This document shows positions 1-8,588 of a stretch of 42,949 bases of DNA, in pieces (positions within the stretch are counted from its first letter, which is position 1; every line of letters begins with the position of its first letter). This DNA comes from Rhizobiaceae bacterium (GTDB taxonomy: Bacteria; Pseudomonadota; Alphaproteobacteria; Rhizobiales; Rhizobiaceae), in contig JAHBYY010000037.1 in NCBI GenBank assembly GCA_019635715.1, forward strand, positions 1 through 42,949. The letters are read 5' to 3'. The notes under the pieces were generated by a model. The model searched no databases. It was not told the DNA's origin and saw only the letters and a list, made by a program, of their open reading frames with translations. The translations under genes were made by a program, and so were the position numbers.

Positions 1-1
1 T

Positions 2-64
2 GCCGACTACGGCATCGTCGGCGACCTGTTCACCATTCTCCCGGAGCTCGAAAAGGCGCTCTGA
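2..64 (+). CDS. etfA: Electron transfer flavoprotein alpha subunit, C-terminal end (partial)
   Basis: Only the last 20 codons and the stop lie in the window. They read ADYGIVGDLFTILPELEKAL, the usual C-terminus of the ETF alpha subunit (FixB/EtfA), where the conserved aspartate and the VGDL segment belong to the FAD-binding domain. ETF is a soluble alpha/beta heterodimer that carries electrons from acyl-CoA dehydrogenases to ETF-ubiquinone oxidoreductase. The next gene is a 3-hydroxybutyryl-CoA dehydrogenase, a common etfBA-hbd order in Rhizobiales, which supports the call. The start is outside the window, so nothing can be said about the rest of the protein. Confidence 0.85.
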   Translation, partial: ADYGIVGDLFTILPELEKAL

Positions 65-86
65 AACCGCTTTGCGGATTGGCCGG

Positions 87-118
87 GGCCGGCGCCGCAC
101 AGGCTGCGCCGGCCTTTC
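87..118 (+). terminator. Rho-independent-type terminator after etfA
   Basis: GGCCGGCGC (87-95) and GCGCCGGCC (106-114) form a perfect 9-bp GC stem with a 10-nt loop, followed by TTTCGCGTTT. It lies 23 bases after the etfA stop. The T tract is short and broken, so strength is uncertain. Confidence 0.6.
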
Positions 119-263
119 GCGTTTCTGACGGGCCCGAAGCTTTGACTTTGGGCTGAGCGTTGCTCAAAAATGCTGCATCGGACTGGACGACCGCGCGGGG
201 CTGCTTCTAGTGTGCACCGCAAAAGATCCAGCGACGACAATCGCACCGACGGAATTGGGGCAG

Positions 264-1142
264 ATGAGCAGTATCGAGACAGTCGGCATCGTCGGCGCAG
301 GCCAGATGGGCAGCGGCATCGCCCATGTATCCGCCAATGCGGGCTACAAGGTGCTGCTCTACGACCTGTCCTCCGACCGCATCGAAAAGGGCATCGCGAC
401 GATCAACGGCAACATGGCGCGGCAGGTCTCGGGCGGCAAGCTCTCCGAGGCCGACCGCCAGGCCTCGATGGCGCGGATCTCGGCGGCGCCGGCGCTGGCC
501 GATCTCGCCGCGGCCGACCTCGTCATCGAGGCGGCGACGGAGGATGAGAGCGTCAAGCGCAAGATCTACGCGCAGCTCTGCCCGGTGCTCAATCCGGAGG
601 CCGTGCTGGCGACCAACACCTCCTCGATCTCGATCACCCGGCTGGCGTCGGCGACCGACCGCGCCGAACGGTTCATCGGCATCCACTTCATGAACCCGGT
701 GCCGATCATGAAGCTTGTCGAGCTGGTGCGGGGCATCGCCACCGAGGCCGAGACGTTCGAGATCGCCAAGGACTATGTCCGCAATCTCGGCAAGGTCACG
801 ACCGTGTCCGAGGATTTCCCGGCCTTCATCGTCAACCGCATTCTGCTGCCGATGATCAACGAGGCCATCTATACGCTCTACGAGGGTGTCGGTACCGTCG
901 AGGCGATCGACACCGCCATGAAGCTCGGCGCCAACCACCCGATGGGGCCGCTCCAGCTCGCCGACTTCATTGGACTGGATACCTGCCTGTCGATCATGCA
1001 GGTGCTGCACGAGGGTCTGTCTGACACCAAGTACCGGCCGTGTCCGCTGCTGGTGAAGTATGTCGAGGCCGGCTGGCTGGGACGCAAGAGCGGCCGCGGC
1101 TTCTACGACTATCGCGGCGAGACGCCGGTCCCGACACGCTGA
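264..1142 (+). CDS. 3-hydroxybutyryl-CoA dehydrogenase
   Basis: This 292-residue protein oxidises (S)-3-hydroxybutyryl-CoA to acetoacetyl-CoA with NAD(P)+ in beta-oxidation and short-chain acyl-CoA metabolism. The N-terminal Rossmann motif GAGQMG is at residues 11-16. The family segment GIHFMNPVPIMKLVEL follows, with the catalytic histidine near residue 141. The C-terminal helical domain contains LGANHPMGPLQLADFIGLD and ends with the GRKSGRGFYDY signature. Length matches the single-domain bacterial enzyme. I chose the ATG at 264 because it starts at MSSIETVGIVGAG, as relatives do, and has GGGG a few bases upstream; an in-frame start near 210 would add 18 unlikely residues. It follows etfA, which supplies electron transfer for the preceding beta-oxidation step. 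Convergent with the diguanylate cyclase gene. Often named hbdA or paaH; I leave the symbol open. Confidence 0.93.
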   Translation: MSSIETVGIVGAGQMGSGIAHVSANAGYKVLLYDLSSDRIEKGIATINGNMARQVSGGKLSEADRQASMARISAAPALADLAAADLVIEAATEDESVKRKIYAQLCPVLNPEAVLATNTSSISITRLASATDRAERFIGIHFMNPVPIMKLVELVRGIATEAETFEIAKDYVRNLGKVTTVSEDFPAFIVNRILLPMINEAIYTLYEGVGTVEAIDTAMKLGANHPMGPLQLADFIGLDTCLSIMQVLHEGLSDTKYRPCPLLVKYVEAGWLGRKSGRGFYDYRGETPVPTR

Positions 1143-1152
1143 TATTGCCGTT

Positions 1153-1167
1153 CCGCCGGCCGGGCGG
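1153..1167. terminator. Small hairpin between convergent genes
   Basis: CCGCC (1153-1157) and GGCGG (1163-1167) with a 5-nt loop fill the gap between two convergent stops at 1142 and 1168. It could act as a bidirectional terminator. There is no T tract, so this is a weak call. Confidence 0.3.
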
Positions 1168-1968
1168 TCAGTGCATGGTCGCGGTCGGCGCGTCGCCCGT
1201 CTTGCCGAATCCGCGGGGAAGCTCGATCATCCGCACCTGGTTGCGGCCCTCCGCCTTGGCATCGTAGAGCCGCTTGTCGGCGAGCCTGAACAGATCGGCG
1301 AGATGCACGTCGTCGACATAGGTCGCGCCGCCGACGCTGATCGAAAGCGGATGCGGTGCGCCGCCGTCCGGGCGGAACTCCACCGCTGCGACATTGCGGC
1401 GGATGCGCTCGGCAACTTCCGTCGCATCCTGCAGCGAGGCGCCGGGCAGCAGAATGCCGAACTCCTCCCCGCCGAGACGGCCGACCTGGTCGTCGGTGCG
1501 CACCGAATGGCGGATGGTCCGCGCCAGCAGTTGCAGCGCCTCGTCGCCCGCCTGGTGCCCGAAGCGGTCGTTGATCGTCTTGAAGTGGTCGACGTCGAGC
1601 ATCAGCATCGCGCCGTGCCGGACCGCGCTGCCGGACGGCTTCAGCCGCCGTTCCACCGCGGCGGTGAAGGCGCGGCGGTTGAGGCTCGAGGTGAGCGCGT
1701 CGGTGGTGGCGAGTTCCGTCAACTCATGGTTGACGAGTTCGAGCTGCCGCATCTTCAGCGCCATATAGGCGAAGAGCGGGATGGCGATCAGCACCGGTCC
1801 GGCGATGCCGGCCAGCCAGCCATTGCTGAGAAGCGCGCCGCCGATGCCCTGATAGGCGGCGTAGTTGAACACCACGGACGCAAAGACGCAGATCGCACTG
1901 GCGTAGATCGCCCAGCGGGTGAGGCGCAGATGCTCTTTGCGTGAATGCGGCAGCAAGATCGCGGTCAT
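1168..1968 (-). CDS. Membrane-bound GGDEF diguanylate cyclase
   Basis: This 266-residue protein probably makes cyclic di-GMP from two GTP at the inner membrane. Two hydrophobic segments (about residues 17-37 and 51-70) precede a single GGDEF domain (about 85-255). Active-site elements are intact: TDALTSSLNRR around D90, the metal-binding LDVDHFKTIND near 125-134 and the signature GGEEF at 166-170. RTDD at 157-160 sits exactly five residues before GGEEF, matching an RxxD inhibitory site, so product feedback inhibition is likely. There is no PAS, GAF or periplasmic sensor domain beyond the short loop between the two TMs, so the input signal is unknown. The ATG at 1968 is preferred; a start at 1989 would add seven residues. 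No other c-di-GMP gene is nearby. Confidence 0.9.
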   Translation of the reverse strand: MTAILLPHSRKEHLRLTRWAIYASAICVFASVVFNYAAYQGIGGALLSNGWLAGIAGPVLIAIPLFAYMALKMRQLELVNHELTELATTDALTSSLNRRAFTAAVERRLKPSGSAVRHGAMLMLDVDHFKTINDRFGHQAGDEALQLLARTIRHSVRTDDQVGRLGGEEFGILLPGASLQDATEVAERIRRNVAAVEFRPDGGAPHPLSISVGGATYVDDVHLADLFRLADKRLYDAKAEGRNQVRMIELPRGFGKTGDAPTATMH

Positions 1969-2054
1969 TCTGAAATTTCCCCGGCGCAAACCCTTCTCGG
2001 AGCAAGAGGGTTCTCACGCGAATGTGAAGCCGGACTTAGGAAATTCGATAAAAT

Positions 2055-2753
2055 TCAGCGTATTGCGTTAGAAATTAGCCGCTTGGCGTCGGCGCCCGCC
2101 CATTCCGCCGGCCCGTTCATATGCGCCAGAAGGCAGCCTTCCGCGTCGATCAGCAGGGTTACCGGCAGGCCGAGAGCCAGGCCCCTCTTCTTCAATTCGT
2201 TAAAGATGCCGAGCGTCGGGTCACGGTAGCGCGCCAGCGCGCCCACCCCGGTCTCCTCGAGAAACTTGTCCGGCTTGGCGTTGTCGCCGGTGTCGACATT
2301 GACCGCGACGACCTCGAAACCCGGACCGCCCGTTGCCCTCTGCAGGGCGTCGAGCGCCGGCATCTCGGCACGGCAAGGAGCGCACCAGGTCGCCCACAGG
2401 TTGAGCAGGACGGTCTTGCCGGCGTGATCGGCGATCGACATCGGCTTGCCGTCCGGATCGTTGAAGGCGAGGCTGGCGAGCGAGACCGGCGGATCGGCGG
2501 GCAGCATGGCGGCGACATCGCCGGTGGCCGAATCGGCAAGCGTTCGCGCCCGTGCGCTTTTGGCCGAACAGAGCGCGTCGGCGGCATTGCCTGCGCCGGC
2601 ATCCGCAGCAGGGGCCGGCTCCGCCGCCGTCGTGTTGCCAGACATGGTCGCGCTGACATATACCGCCAGCGCGCCTGCCAGCACCCCCGCGGCCAAGGCC
2701 AGCGCGACGGCGCGCCAGGCAGGGAAAAGTCGTCCAGGTCGTTTGTCGGCCAT
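2055..2753 (-). CDS. tlpA: TlpA-family membrane-anchored thioredoxin-like protein
   Basis: This 232-residue protein is probably a periplasmic thiol:disulfide reductant anchored in the inner membrane. An N-terminal signal anchor (about residues 14-34) is followed by an Ala-rich linker and a thioredoxin fold (about 85-225). The redox motif is WCAPC at 123-127 within [19 protein letters not shown], and the cis-proline region GLPVTLLID follows. In rhizobia TlpA acts in cytochrome aa3 oxidase maturation by reducing ScoI and CoxB; that role is known for the family and not shown here. An additional cysteine (C62) lies in the linker segment LCSAKSAR. The gene is divergent from argH with only 30 bp between the start codons, so both promoters must overlap or lie inside the neighbouring gene. 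This tlpA-argH pairing is common in Rhizobiales. Confidence 0.9.
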   Translation of the reverse strand: MADKRPGRLFPAWRAVALALAAGVLAGALAVYVSATMSGNTTAAEPAPAADAGAGNAADALCSAKSARARTLADSATGDVAAMLPADPPVSLASLAFNDPDGKPMSIADHAGKTVLLNLWATWCAPCRAEMPALDALQRATGGPGFEVVAVNVDTGDNAKPDKFLEETGVGALARYRDPTLGIFNELKKRGLALGLPVTLLIDAEGCLLAHMNGPAEWAGADAKRLISNAIR

Positions 2754-2783
2754 TCTCAAAAACTCCGGAGCCCGGGTAGCACG

Positions 2784-4178
2784 ATGAGCGACAGCAAAGC
2801 CAGCAACGCCATGTGGGGCGGACGTTTTGCCTCGGGTCCGGCGGCCGTCATGGAGGCGATCAACGCCTCCATCGGCTTCGACCGCAAGCTCTATGCCCAG
2901 GACATCCGTGGCTCGATCGCCCATTCGCAGATGCTGGCGAAAACCGGCATCATTTCGGCGGAAGATCAAGAAAGGATCGCTCACGGCCTCAACACGATCC
3001 TGCACGAAATCGAGAGCGGCGCCTTCGCCTTCAGCACGGCGCTCGAGGACATCCACATGAATGTCGAGGCGCGGCTCGCCGAGCTGATCGGCCCGGCGGC
3101 GGGACGGCTGCACACGGCGCGCTCGCGCAACGATCAGGTCGCGGTCGATTTCCGGCTCTGGGTGAAGGATGAGTTTTTCCGCGTTGCCGAGGCTTTGAAG
3201 GGATTGATCCGCACGCTACTGGCGCGGGCGGAGGAGCACGCGGCAACGGTGATGCCCGGCTTCACCCATCTGCAGTCGGCGCAGCCGGTGACGTTCGGCC
3301 ACCATTGCATGGCCTATGTCGAGATGTTCGCGCGCGACCTGTCGCGGGTGCGCGACGCGATCGCGCGGATGGACCAGTCGCCGCTCGGCGCCGCGGCGCT
3401 CGCCGGCACCAGCTTTCCGATCGATCGCCACATGACGGCGAAGGCGCTCGGCTTCCGCGAGCCGACCCGCAACTCGCTGGACAGCGTCTCGGACCGCGAC
3501 TTCGCGCTGGAGTTCCTGTCGATCGCCGCGATCTGCGCGACCCATCTGTCGCGCCTGGCCGAGGAGATCGTCATCTGGTCGACGCCGCAGTTCGGCTTCG
3601 TGCGGCTGTCCGATTCCTTCTCCACCGGCTCCTCGATCATGCCGCAGAAGAAGAATCCCGACGCCGCCGAGCTGGTGCGCGCCAAGACGGGCCGCGTCAA
3701 CGGCCATTTGATCGGGCTGCTGACCGTCATGAAGGGCCTGCCGCTGACCTATTCGAAGGACATGCAGGAGGACAAGGAGGCGGTGTTCGACGCGGCCGAG
3801 ACGCTCGACCTGATGATCGCCGCGATGACCGGCATGGTCGGCGACATGACCATCGTCGAGGCGGCGATGAAGCGGGCCGCCGGCTCGGGCCATTCGACTG
3901 CCACCGATCTCGCCGACTGGCTGGTGCGGACCCTCGACATGCCGTTCCGCGAGGCCCACCACGTCACGGGCCGCGCCGTCGCGCTGGCCGAGGCGCGCGG
4001 CGTCGACATTTCGCGCCTGTCGACCGCCGATCTCCAGTCGGTCCACCCCGGCATCACGGACGACCTCGTCCTGTCCGTGCAGAACTCGGTGAAGAGCCGA
4101 AAATCCTACGGCGGCACGGCGCCGGCCGAGGTGCGGCGGCAGGTCAAGGCCTGGAAGAAGCGCATCGACAAGGCCTGA
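2784..4178 (+). CDS. argH: Argininosuccinate lyase
   Basis: This 464-residue enzyme cleaves argininosuccinate to arginine and fumarate, the last step of arginine synthesis. It belongs to the fumarase/aspartase superfamily. The MWGGRF motif is near the N-terminus, [16 protein letters not shown] and [17 protein letters not shown] form the substrate-binding region, and the signature [12 protein letters not shown] (about residues 283-294) carries the catalytic serine. Length is standard. The ATG at 2784 begins [15 protein letters not shown], which matches family starts; a longer frame reading back through the opposite-strand tlpA is an artefact. It heads an apparent argH-lipoprotein-lysA run on the plus strand. 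argJ, another arginine gene, is about 18 kb away. Confidence 0.98.
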   Translation: MSDSKASNAMWGGRFASGPAAVMEAINASIGFDRKLYAQDIRGSIAHSQMLAKTGIISAEDQERIAHGLNTILHEIESGAFAFSTALEDIHMNVEARLAELIGPAAGRLHTARSRNDQVAVDFRLWVKDEFFRVAEALKGLIRTLLARAEEHAATVMPGFTHLQSAQPVTFGHHCMAYVEMFARDLSRVRDAIARMDQSPLGAAALAGTSFPIDRHMTAKALGFREPTRNSLDSVSDRDFALEFLSIAAICATHLSRLAEEIVIWSTPQFGFVRLSDSFSTGSSIMPQKKNPDAAELVRAKTGRVNGHLIGLLTVMKGLPLTYSKDMQEDKEAVFDAAETLDLMIAAMTGMVGDMTIVEAAMKRAAGSGHSTATDLADWLVRTLDMPFREAHHVTGRAVALAEARGVDISRLSTADLQSVHPGITDDLVLSVQNSVKSRKSYGGTAPAEVRRQVKAWKKRIDKA

Positions 4179-4246
4179 TCGGCGGGGTGCAATCGCCGCC
4201 GAACTTCGCTACAAGCAGCCTGCCCGCCGACGAAGATGGACGCCCG

Positions 4247-4456
4247 ATGACCCTAGCAAGGCTGACTTCCCTGATCGCGCTTTCCGCCGCCGTCGCGGTC
4301 GCCTCCGGCTGCGGTCGCAAGTCGGATCTCGACACGCCCTATGCGGCGGCGGTGCAGGCGCGCAAGGACGCCCAGAAGGCCGGCGAGCCGGTGCCGCCCG
4401 AGCCGGCGAAACCGACGAACGACAAGCCGTTCTTCCTCGACAAGTTGATCCAGTAA
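4247..4456 (+). CDS. Small lipoprotein (LptM/YifL-like) between argH and lysA
   Basis: This 69-residue protein has an N-terminal lipoprotein signal, LTSLIALSAAVAVASGCG, with the lipobox ASGC placing the lipidated cysteine at residue 22. The mature part is short, charged and proline-rich (VPPEPAKPTNDKPF) and ends in FFLDKLIQ. A lipoprotein of this kind between argH and lysA is widely conserved in Rhizobiales. The GCG(R)KxxL pattern after the lipobox resembles the YifL/LptM family, which in E. coli assists disulfide formation in LptD. That function is an inference from family resemblance. It lies 68 bases after argH and 37 before lysA, so co-transcription is likely. It is a real gene despite its size because of the lipobox and conserved position. 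Confidence 0.8.
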   Translation: MTLARLTSLIALSAAVAVASGCGRKSDLDTPYAAAVQARKDAQKAGEPVPPEPAKPTNDKPFFLDKLIQ

Positions 4457-4493
4457 TTTCGAGCGGCGCCAAGCGCCTCCCGCGGACGCCACC

Positions 4494-5762
4494 ATGAATC
4501 ATTTCGAATTCCGCGACGGCGTGCTGCATGCCGAGGACGTACCGGTGCCGGAGATCGCACGGGCCGTCGGAACGCCGTTCTACTGTTATTCGACCGCGAC
4601 GCTGGAACGTCATTTCTTGGTGTTCAGCAAGGCGTTCAAGGGTCTCGATTCGCTCGTCTGCTATGCGATGAAGGCGAATTCCAACCAGGCGGTGATCGCA
4701 ACCCTGGCGCGGCTCGGGGCCGGTGCGGATGTCGTCTCGGAAGGCGAATTGCGGCGGGCGCTCGCCGCCGGCATCCCGGCCTCCAGGATCCTGTTCTCGG
4801 GCGTCGGCAAGACGGCGCGCGAGATGGATTTCGCGCTTGGCGCCGGCATCCTGTGCTTCAACGTCGAATCCGAGCCGGAGCTCGAACTGCTGTCGCAGCG
4901 CGCGGTGGCGGCCGGCAGGACCGCGCCGGTGTCGCTGCGCATCAACCCCGATGTCGACGCCAGGACCCACAAGAAGATCTCGACCGGCAATGCCGAGAAC
5001 AAGTTCGGCATCCCGTGGCAGCGGGCGCGCGCGGTCTACGCTCGTGCCGCGGCCTTGCCCGGTCTGAAGATCACCGGCATCGACATGCATATCGGCAGCC
5101 AGATTACCGACCTGCAGCCGTTCGACGATGCCTTCGCCCGGCTGGCCGAGCTGGTGACGGCGCTGCGCGCCGACGGACACACGATCGACCATGTCGATTT
5201 CGGTGGGGGGCTCGGCGTGCCCTATCGCCTGGACAACGATCCGCCGCCGCTGCCGGATGCCTATGCCGACATCATCCGCAAGCGCGCCGGTCATCTCGGC
5301 GTCAAGGTGATGTTCGAGCCGGGCCGGCTGATCGTCGCCAATGCCGGCATCCTGGTCAGCGAGGTCGTCTACCTCAAGGAAGGCGACGCGAAGAGCTTCC
5401 TGATCGTCGACGCGGCGATGAACGACCTCGTCCGCCCCACCCTCTACGACGCCTTCCATGCCATCGAGCCGGTGGTTCGCCAGCCGGACGATGCCCCGCG
5501 ACTCACGGTCGATGTGGTGGGGCCGGTGTGCGAGACCGGCGATTTCCTCGGACTGGACCGCGACCTGCCGCGCCTGGATTCGGGCGATCTGATCGCCGTG
5601 CGCACGGCGGGTGCCTATGGCGCCGTGCAGGCCGGCACCTACAATTCGCGCCTGCTGATTCCCGAGGTGCTGGTCAAGGGCGACCGGTATCACGTCGTGC
5701 GGCCGCGCGGCTCCTACGAGGCGCTGCTGGCGCTCGATTCAGTGCCGGACTGGATCGACTGA
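4494..5762 (+). CDS. lysA: Diaminopimelate decarboxylase
   Basis: This 422-residue PLP enzyme decarboxylates meso-diaminopimelate to L-lysine, the last step of lysine synthesis. It is an alanine-racemase-fold type III decarboxylase. The PLP lysine is K60 in [16 protein letters not shown] and the glycine-rich GGGLGVPY bind cofactor phosphate, and EPGR plus CETGDFLG (cysteine near residue 346) are substrate-site signatures contributed across the dimer. [22 protein letters not shown] is typical. Length and both domains are complete. The ATG at 4494 starts [16 protein letters not shown] as in relatives. It is third in the argH-lipoprotein-lysA run and is followed after 138 bp by the TIGR02302 gene, a conserved order in this bacterial group. 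Confidence 0.98.
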   Translation: MNHFEFRDGVLHAEDVPVPEIARAVGTPFYCYSTATLERHFLVFSKAFKGLDSLVCYAMKANSNQAVIATLARLGAGADVVSEGELRRALAAGIPASRILFSGVGKTAREMDFALGAGILCFNVESEPELELLSQRAVAAGRTAPVSLRINPDVDARTHKKISTGNAENKFGIPWQRARAVYARAAALPGLKITGIDMHIGSQITDLQPFDDAFARLAELVTALRADGHTIDHVDFGGGLGVPYRLDNDPPPLPDAYADIIRKRAGHLGVKVMFEPGRLIVANAGILVSEVVYLKEGDAKSFLIVDAAMNDLVRPTLYDAFHAIEPVVRQPDDAPRLTVDVVGPVCETGDFLGLDRDLPRLDSGDLIAVRTAGAYGAVQAGTYNSRLLIPEVLVKGDRYHVVRPRGSYEALLALDSVPDWID

Positions 5763-5900
5763 GCCGGGAGGTTGCGGGACGGCCGCGAAGCGGCGCCATG
5801 CCGGTTCACGATTTCGTGGCACCGCCTCGCCTTTGCCGCGTTTCTTGCTATCCTTTGTCGTGAAAGGTAGTGCCTTCGCCTGCCTTAGCCGGAAGGGTCG

Positions 5901-8492
5901 ATGACGGAACCGCGCCCGAGCACCCAACAGTCCAGCTTCCTTCGGCGCGTCAGGCGCACCCGGCTGTCGACACGCGCGTCGATGCTGGTCGAGCGCGCAT
6001 GGCCGCTCGTGCTGCCGCTGGTCCTGGTCGTCACGCTGTTTGCCGCGGTATCGTGGTTCGGCCTGTTCCGGATGATGCCGGATGTGGTGCGCCTCGGCGT
6101 CCTGGCGGGTTTTGCGCTGGCCGCCCTGGCTGCGCTCTATCCGCTGCGCTATTTCCGCCGGCCGGCCGCCGAAGAGATCGACCGGCGCATCGAGGCGACG
6201 AATGCTCTGGCCCATACGCCGCTGCGTGCACAGACGGACCGTCCGACGGGCGCGGAAAGCGCGTTCGCACAGGCGCTGTGGCGCGAACACCAGCGGCGCA
6301 TGGCCGCCCGACTCGCCGATATCGGCGGGACGCTGCCGGACACGCGCGTGCCGGAACGCGATCCGTGGGGCGTCCGCGCCGCCGTCGCGCTGGTGGCGGC
6401 CGTCGCCTTCGCCTTCTCCTTCGGTCCGCGCGGCGGCAGCGTCGAGGATGCGTTTGGCGCCGCGACGCTGGCGCAGGCCATCCCGCCGCGCATCGACGCC
6501 TGGGTGACGCCGCCGGCCTATACCGGCAAGGCGCCGATCTTCATGACGGCCGAAACCAATGCCGCCCTGTCGGCCTTCACCGTGCCGGCCGGCAGCGAGG
6601 TGACGCTGCGGGTCACCGGGGGCCGGGGTGACGAGGCGCTGCGCTTCGCCCGCGCCGACGGCACCGTCCAGGGCATCGCTGCGCAAGGCGAGACCGAGAC
6701 GGCGGCGGAGGACGGCGAGGCGGCGTCTGCGCCGCTGCCGAGCGGCGCGACTGCATTGCCGCGTCAGTTCTCGGGCAAGCTGACGCAGGACGGCTCGCTC
6801 GTGCTGGCGGCCGGCGAGCGCGACCTGCAGAGCTGGACCTTCACGGTCGTGCCCGACAGGCCGCCGGTGATCCGCTTCACCGACGCGCCGAAGCAGGCGG
6901 CCAACGGCGCGTTCGAACTTCACTACCAGATTGAGGACGACTATGGCGCGGCCTCCGCGAAGGCGGAATTCGCGCTCGAGGACGAGCCGCCCGCCGACGC
7001 GCATCCGCTCTACCCGCCGCCCGAGATGCCGCTGTCGTTGCCGCGGCGCGGCGCGGCGCCTGCGCCGGCGAAATCGAGCCGCGACCTCACCGAGCATGTC
7101 TGGTCGGGCAGCCGCATCAGGCTGACGCTGGTGGCGACCGACGATGCCGGCCAGGAAGCGCGCAGCGAGACCCGCACCATCATCCTGCCGGAGCGGCCGT
7201 TCACCAATCCGCTGGCGCGCGCGGTGGTCGAACTGCGAAAAATCTTCTCGCTCGACGCCAATGAGCGCAAGCATGTGGTCGAGCTGATCGAGGCGATCAC
7301 GCTGCGGCCCGAGGACACGATCGCCAATCTGTCGCACTATCTCGGCCTGATGGCGGGGCGCACCAAGTTGCAGACCGCCGGCGACGACGACGCGCTTCGC
7401 GCCACGGCCGACTATTTCTGGAACATGGCGCTGCAGATCGAGGACGGCGACCTGTCGAGCGCCGAGAAGCGGCTGAAGCAGGCGCAGGAGGCGCTCAAGC
7501 AGGCATTGCGCGACGGCGCCAGCGACGAAGAAATCGACAGGCGCATGAAGGAACTGCGCGAGGCGATGAACGAGTTCCTGCGCGAGTTCGCGGAGCGGGC
7601 GGCGCGGGACCCGAACACCGCGATGCAGGAGTCGCAGCCGGGCCAGGAGATGCGCCAGAGCGATCTCGAACGGATGATGGATCAGATCGAGAATCTGGCG
7701 AAATCGGGCAACCGGCAGCAGGCCGAGGACATGCTGTCGCAGCTCGAGGACATGATGAACAATCTGCAGGCGCGGCGTCAGCCGCAGCCCGGCCAGGACG
7801 GCCAGCAGAGCGAAATGCGCCAGCAGATGAACAAGCTCGGCGAGATCATGCGCCGCCAGCAGGAGATGATGAACGAGACCTTCCGGCTCGACCAGATGCA
7901 GAAGGGCCAGCAGCAGCGCGGACAGGACCGCAGCCAGCAGCGCGGCGACCAGGGCGGCGAAGGCGACGAGCAGCAGGGCCAGGGAATGACGCCCGAGGAA
8001 TTCGCCGAGGCGCTGAAGAACCTGCAGGAGGGCCAGGGTCAGCTCCAGCAGGATCTCGAAGCCCTTCAGAAGGGCCTGGAAGGCATGGGCATCCAGCCGG
8101 GCGAAGGCTTTGGCGAGGCCGGCGAGGCGATGGGCGAGGCCGAGGGCGCGCTCGGCGAAGGCGACGGCGGCCGCGCCACCGGCCAGCAGGGGCGGGCGCT
8201 GGAAGCGCTGCGCCGCGGCGGCCAGGACATGATGCAGCAGATGCAGCGGGCCGAGCAGGGCGACGAAGGCGGCGGCCAGGAGGGCGGCCGCCAGCAGAAC
8301 GCCGACCGCGATCCGCTGGGCCGGCCGCGCGCCACGACCGGTCCGGACTTCGGCAATTCCGTCAAGGTGCCGGACGAGATCGACGTGCAGCGCGCGCGGC
8401 AGATTCTGGAAGCCATCCGCAAGCGGCTCGGCAATGCGCTGAGCCCTGAGCTCGAACGCAGCTATCTGGAGCGGCTGCTGCAGATGCGGTAG
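5901..8492 (+). CDS. TIGR02302 / DUF4175 family large membrane protein
   Basis: This 863-residue protein belongs to the alphaproteobacterial TIGR02302 (DUF4175) family, whose function is not established. Hydrophobic segments lie at about residues 32-56, 62-84 and 155-177. A beta-rich region follows (about 195-440) with WVTPPAYTGKAP and PDRPPVIRFTD, probably periplasmic. The C-terminal half is charged, helical and then strongly Gln/Gly-rich (about 570-770), with many short Q-rich runs, before a conserved ending DEIDVQRARQILEAIRKRL and LERSYLERLLQMR. The last motif resembles the C-termini of other DUF4175 proteins. It starts 138 bp after lysA, with GAAGGG just before the ATG. The family is usually next to lysA in Rhizobiales. 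A cell-envelope role is plausible but not shown. Confidence 0.85.
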   Translation: MTEPRPSTQQSSFLRRVRRTRLSTRASMLVERAWPLVLPLVLVVTLFAAVSWFGLFRMMPDVVRLGVLAGFALAALAALYPLRYFRRPAAEEIDRRIEATNALAHTPLRAQTDRPTGAESAFAQALWREHQRRMAARLADIGGTLPDTRVPERDPWGVRAAVALVAAVAFAFSFGPRGGSVEDAFGAATLAQAIPPRIDAWVTPPAYTGKAPIFMTAETNAALSAFTVPAGSEVTLRVTGGRGDEALRFARADGTVQGIAAQGETETAAEDGEAASAPLPSGATALPRQFSGKLTQDGSLVLAAGERDLQSWTFTVVPDRPPVIRFTDAPKQAANGAFELHYQIEDDYGAASAKAEFALEDEPPADAHPLYPPPEMPLSLPRRGAAPAPAKSSRDLTEHVWSGSRIRLTLVATDDAGQEARSETRTIILPERPFTNPLARAVVELRKIFSLDANERKHVVELIEAITLRPEDTIANLSHYLGLMAGRTKLQTAGDDDALRATADYFWNMALQIEDGDLSSAEKRLKQAQEALKQALRDGASDEEIDRRMKELREAMNEFLREFAERAARDPNTAMQESQPGQEMRQSDLERMMDQIENLAKSGNRQQAEDMLSQLEDMMNNLQARRQPQPGQDGQQSEMRQQMNKLGEIMRRQQEMMNETFRLDQMQKGQQQRGQDRSQQRGDQGGEGDEQQGQGMTPEEFAEALKNLQEGQGQLQQDLEALQKGLEGMGIQPGEGFGEAGEAMGEAEGALGEGDGGRATGQQGRALEALRRGGQDMMQQMQRAEQGDEGGGQEGGRQQNADRDPLGRPRATTGPDFGNSVKVPDEIDVQRARQILEAIRKRLGNALSPELERSYLERLLQMR

Positions 8493-8588
8493 CGGCCACC
8501 TTCTCTCGCATCATGCGGCAGGGCGCTCAGTGCTCAAGCGATTGATCATACCGCGCCGCGATTGACGATATTGCAGTGCAGCATATAA

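Noticed and set aside
2121-2783. Upstream in-frame extension of argH across the divergent tlpA gene
   Set aside because: The extension is antisense to a clear TlpA coding sequence and argH relatives start at the MSDS..MWGGRF segment.
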